A stretch of DNA of 64,000 bases from Acinetobacter silvestris. GTDB lineage: Bacteria > Pseudomonadota > Gammaproteobacteria > Pseudomonadales > Moraxellaceae. A program made the translations under genes and the position numbers. Location: NCBI RefSeq assembly GCF_002135235.1, contig NZ_NEGB01000004.1, forward strand, positions 1 through 64,000, given 5' to 3'. Positions 62,901-64,000 of this stretch are shown here, piece by piece. Below the pieces are notes generated by a model. That model searched no databases. It had not been told where the DNA came from and saw only the letters and a list, made by a program, of their open reading frames with translations. The stretch's first letter is position 1. Every line of letters starts with the position of its first letter.

Positions 62901-63380
62901 TTTATATTTCGTCTTAGTATTCAATGCTAAACAAATTATCTTAATTTTCAAAAAAAGGAAAAAGAAAAATCAACACCAATCATTCATTATTCAAAACCGA
63001 ATACAAAAATTTCATCTAAGAAATGCCCAACCTTTGAATAAAAACCCAGTAAAACCATTTAATTCTTATAAAAATCAAATACCAATCATTACTTTTAAAA
63101 ATAAAAGAGGAAGCTTGTATACCAAATAAATCCATGTCAAAAAAGAAACATTGAAAAAAAAATAATCCTGAAATTCAAGAACTCATTTAGAAACATTAGT
63201 CATGGTCAAAGAAATGAAAAACTGCTTAGCGAAATACGAATCACGTGGACTGTGCTCAACCTTAAATAAGCTCAGTTCTTTGAGCCGTAACAATGCAGCT
63301 CTGTTTGTATAGATATTTCTACATGATGTTGTATAGTGCCTGCTGAACTCAATTTAGACATTTCTTTCGAATACATCATT
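62901..63380. other. 480-bp divergent intergenic region cycA / radA
   Basis: AT-rich. A small hairpin GCTCAGTTCTTTGAGC lies at about 63270. The plus-strand radA promoter is probably in 63300-63350 (TTGTATAG-like boxes). No gene seen. Confidence 0.5.
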
Positions 63381-64000
63381 ATGGCAAAAGTTAAAACCGT
63401 TTATCGCTGTGAACAATGTGGTGCAGAACATCTTAAATGGGCGGGACAATGCTCAGATTGCGGTGAATGGAATAGCTTAACCGAAGTTCGTATAGAACCT
63501 ACAGTAACACATCGTGCAAAGGCTAATTTAAGTGGCGGCTATACCGGTCAGGCTGCCAATATCACCCTACTCAACAAAATCACCGTTTCCAATGAAACTC
63601 GTTTGGCGACTGGAATTAGTGAGTTTGATCGTGTGCTCGGTGGCGGCTTAGTCACAGGTTCAGTGGTGTTAATTGGTGGTGATCCAGGGATTGGGAAATC
63701 AACGATATTGCTGCAAACTGCAACCCATATGGCCGCTGCGAATAGTTCGGCATTATATGTCACGGGTGAAGAATCACTCTCTCAAGTTGCATTGCGTGCT
63801 CAACGCTTAGACTTACCCACCGATCGCCTTAAAGTCATGGCAGAAACCTGTGTTGAGCGAATTTGTGAAGTCCTTTCACATGAGCGCCCTGCTGTGGCTA
63901 TTTTAGATTCAATTCAAACCTTATATACAGAAACCTTACAATCTGCACCGGGCGGAGTTTCTCAAATTCGAGAATCAGCGGCCTTACTGACCCGTTTTGC
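63381..64000 (+). CDS. radA: DNA repair protein RadA/Sms, 5' part
   Basis: The first 206 codons are in the window; the gene continues past the right edge. The zinc finger has Cys10, Cys13, Cys24 and Cys27 (CEQCGAEHLKWAGQCSDC), followed by the RecA-like core with Walker A GDPGIGKST (100-108), YVTGEESLSQV and the Walker B-like VAILDSIQT. RadA drives branch migration in recombination and helps natural transformation. Confidence 0.95.
   Translation, partial: MAKVKTVYRCEQCGAEHLKWAGQCSDCGEWNSLTEVRIEPTVTHRAKANLSGGYTGQAANITLLNKITVSNETRLATGISEFDRVLGGGLVTGSVVLIGGDPGIGKSTILLQTATHMAAANSSALYVTGEESLSQVALRAQRLDLPTDRLKVMAETCVERICEVLSHERPAVAILDSIQTLYTETLQSAPGGVSQIRESAALLTRF

Overview
The window looks like the chromosome of an Acinetobacter-type gammaproteobacterium (Moraxellaceae). 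It is AT-rich. Its housekeeping genes (gyrA, serC, argG, pyrC-rnt, etfBA, lptM-lysA-dapF, xerC, radA), an lldPRD-dld lactate operon and a cycA-like permease fit that group. The assignment is my inference from protein sequences; no database was searched.

Layout. 1-8.5 kb: the minus strand carries the first 1643 codons of a giant two-partner-secretion adhesin that runs off the left edge. Next to it, on the plus strand, is a lipoprotein-type M66 (StcE/TagA-like) zinc metalloprotease with a C-terminal lectin-like domain. 8.5-24.7 kb: a genomic island of about 16.1 kb is bounded by 22-bp direct repeats that duplicate the 3' end of tRNA-Ser(UGA). It holds a P4-type tyrosine integrase, a recombination-directionality-factor homologue, a truncated YqaJ nuclease, and a catabolic cargo: a DUF1302 outer-membrane protein broken by two frameshifts, a YeiH/TauZ-type transporter, a Rieske-like protein missing one cluster cysteine, an MFS transporter, an AlkK-like acyl-CoA ligase, an epoxide-hydrolase-like enzyme, an AraC regulator, two TauD/TfdA dioxygenases and a cupin. 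The same arrangement (GGGGTA repeat, terminator, att) recurs just left of the island, suggesting tandem or earlier insertions at this tRNA.

24.8-64 kb is mostly core: fadH; the lactate operon lldP-lldR-lldD-dld with two LldR-type operators 105 bp apart; argG; an L,D-transpeptidase; pyrC-rnt-tRNA-Glu; serC; a TolC/HlyD/two-ABC-2-permease export operon with no ATPase gene; gltP; an unusually long gyrA; etfBA; a GNAT acetyltransferase; an FAD aromatic hydroxylase; xerC; dapF-lysA-lptM; a CycA-like permease; and the start of radA.

How it fits together. The lactate genes form one regulated uptake and oxidation unit that feeds the quinone pool. FadH and EtfAB serve fatty-acid beta-oxidation, into which the island's acyl-CoA ligase would feed. 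The island cargo reads as uptake (porin, MFS), oxidative cleavage (alpha-ketoglutarate dioxygenases, cupin), hydrolysis, CoA activation and possibly export of a sulfur oxyanion. Its substrate cannot be named from sequence. Several genes carry single-base frameshifts; those in G/C homopolymers could be real decay or assembly error.
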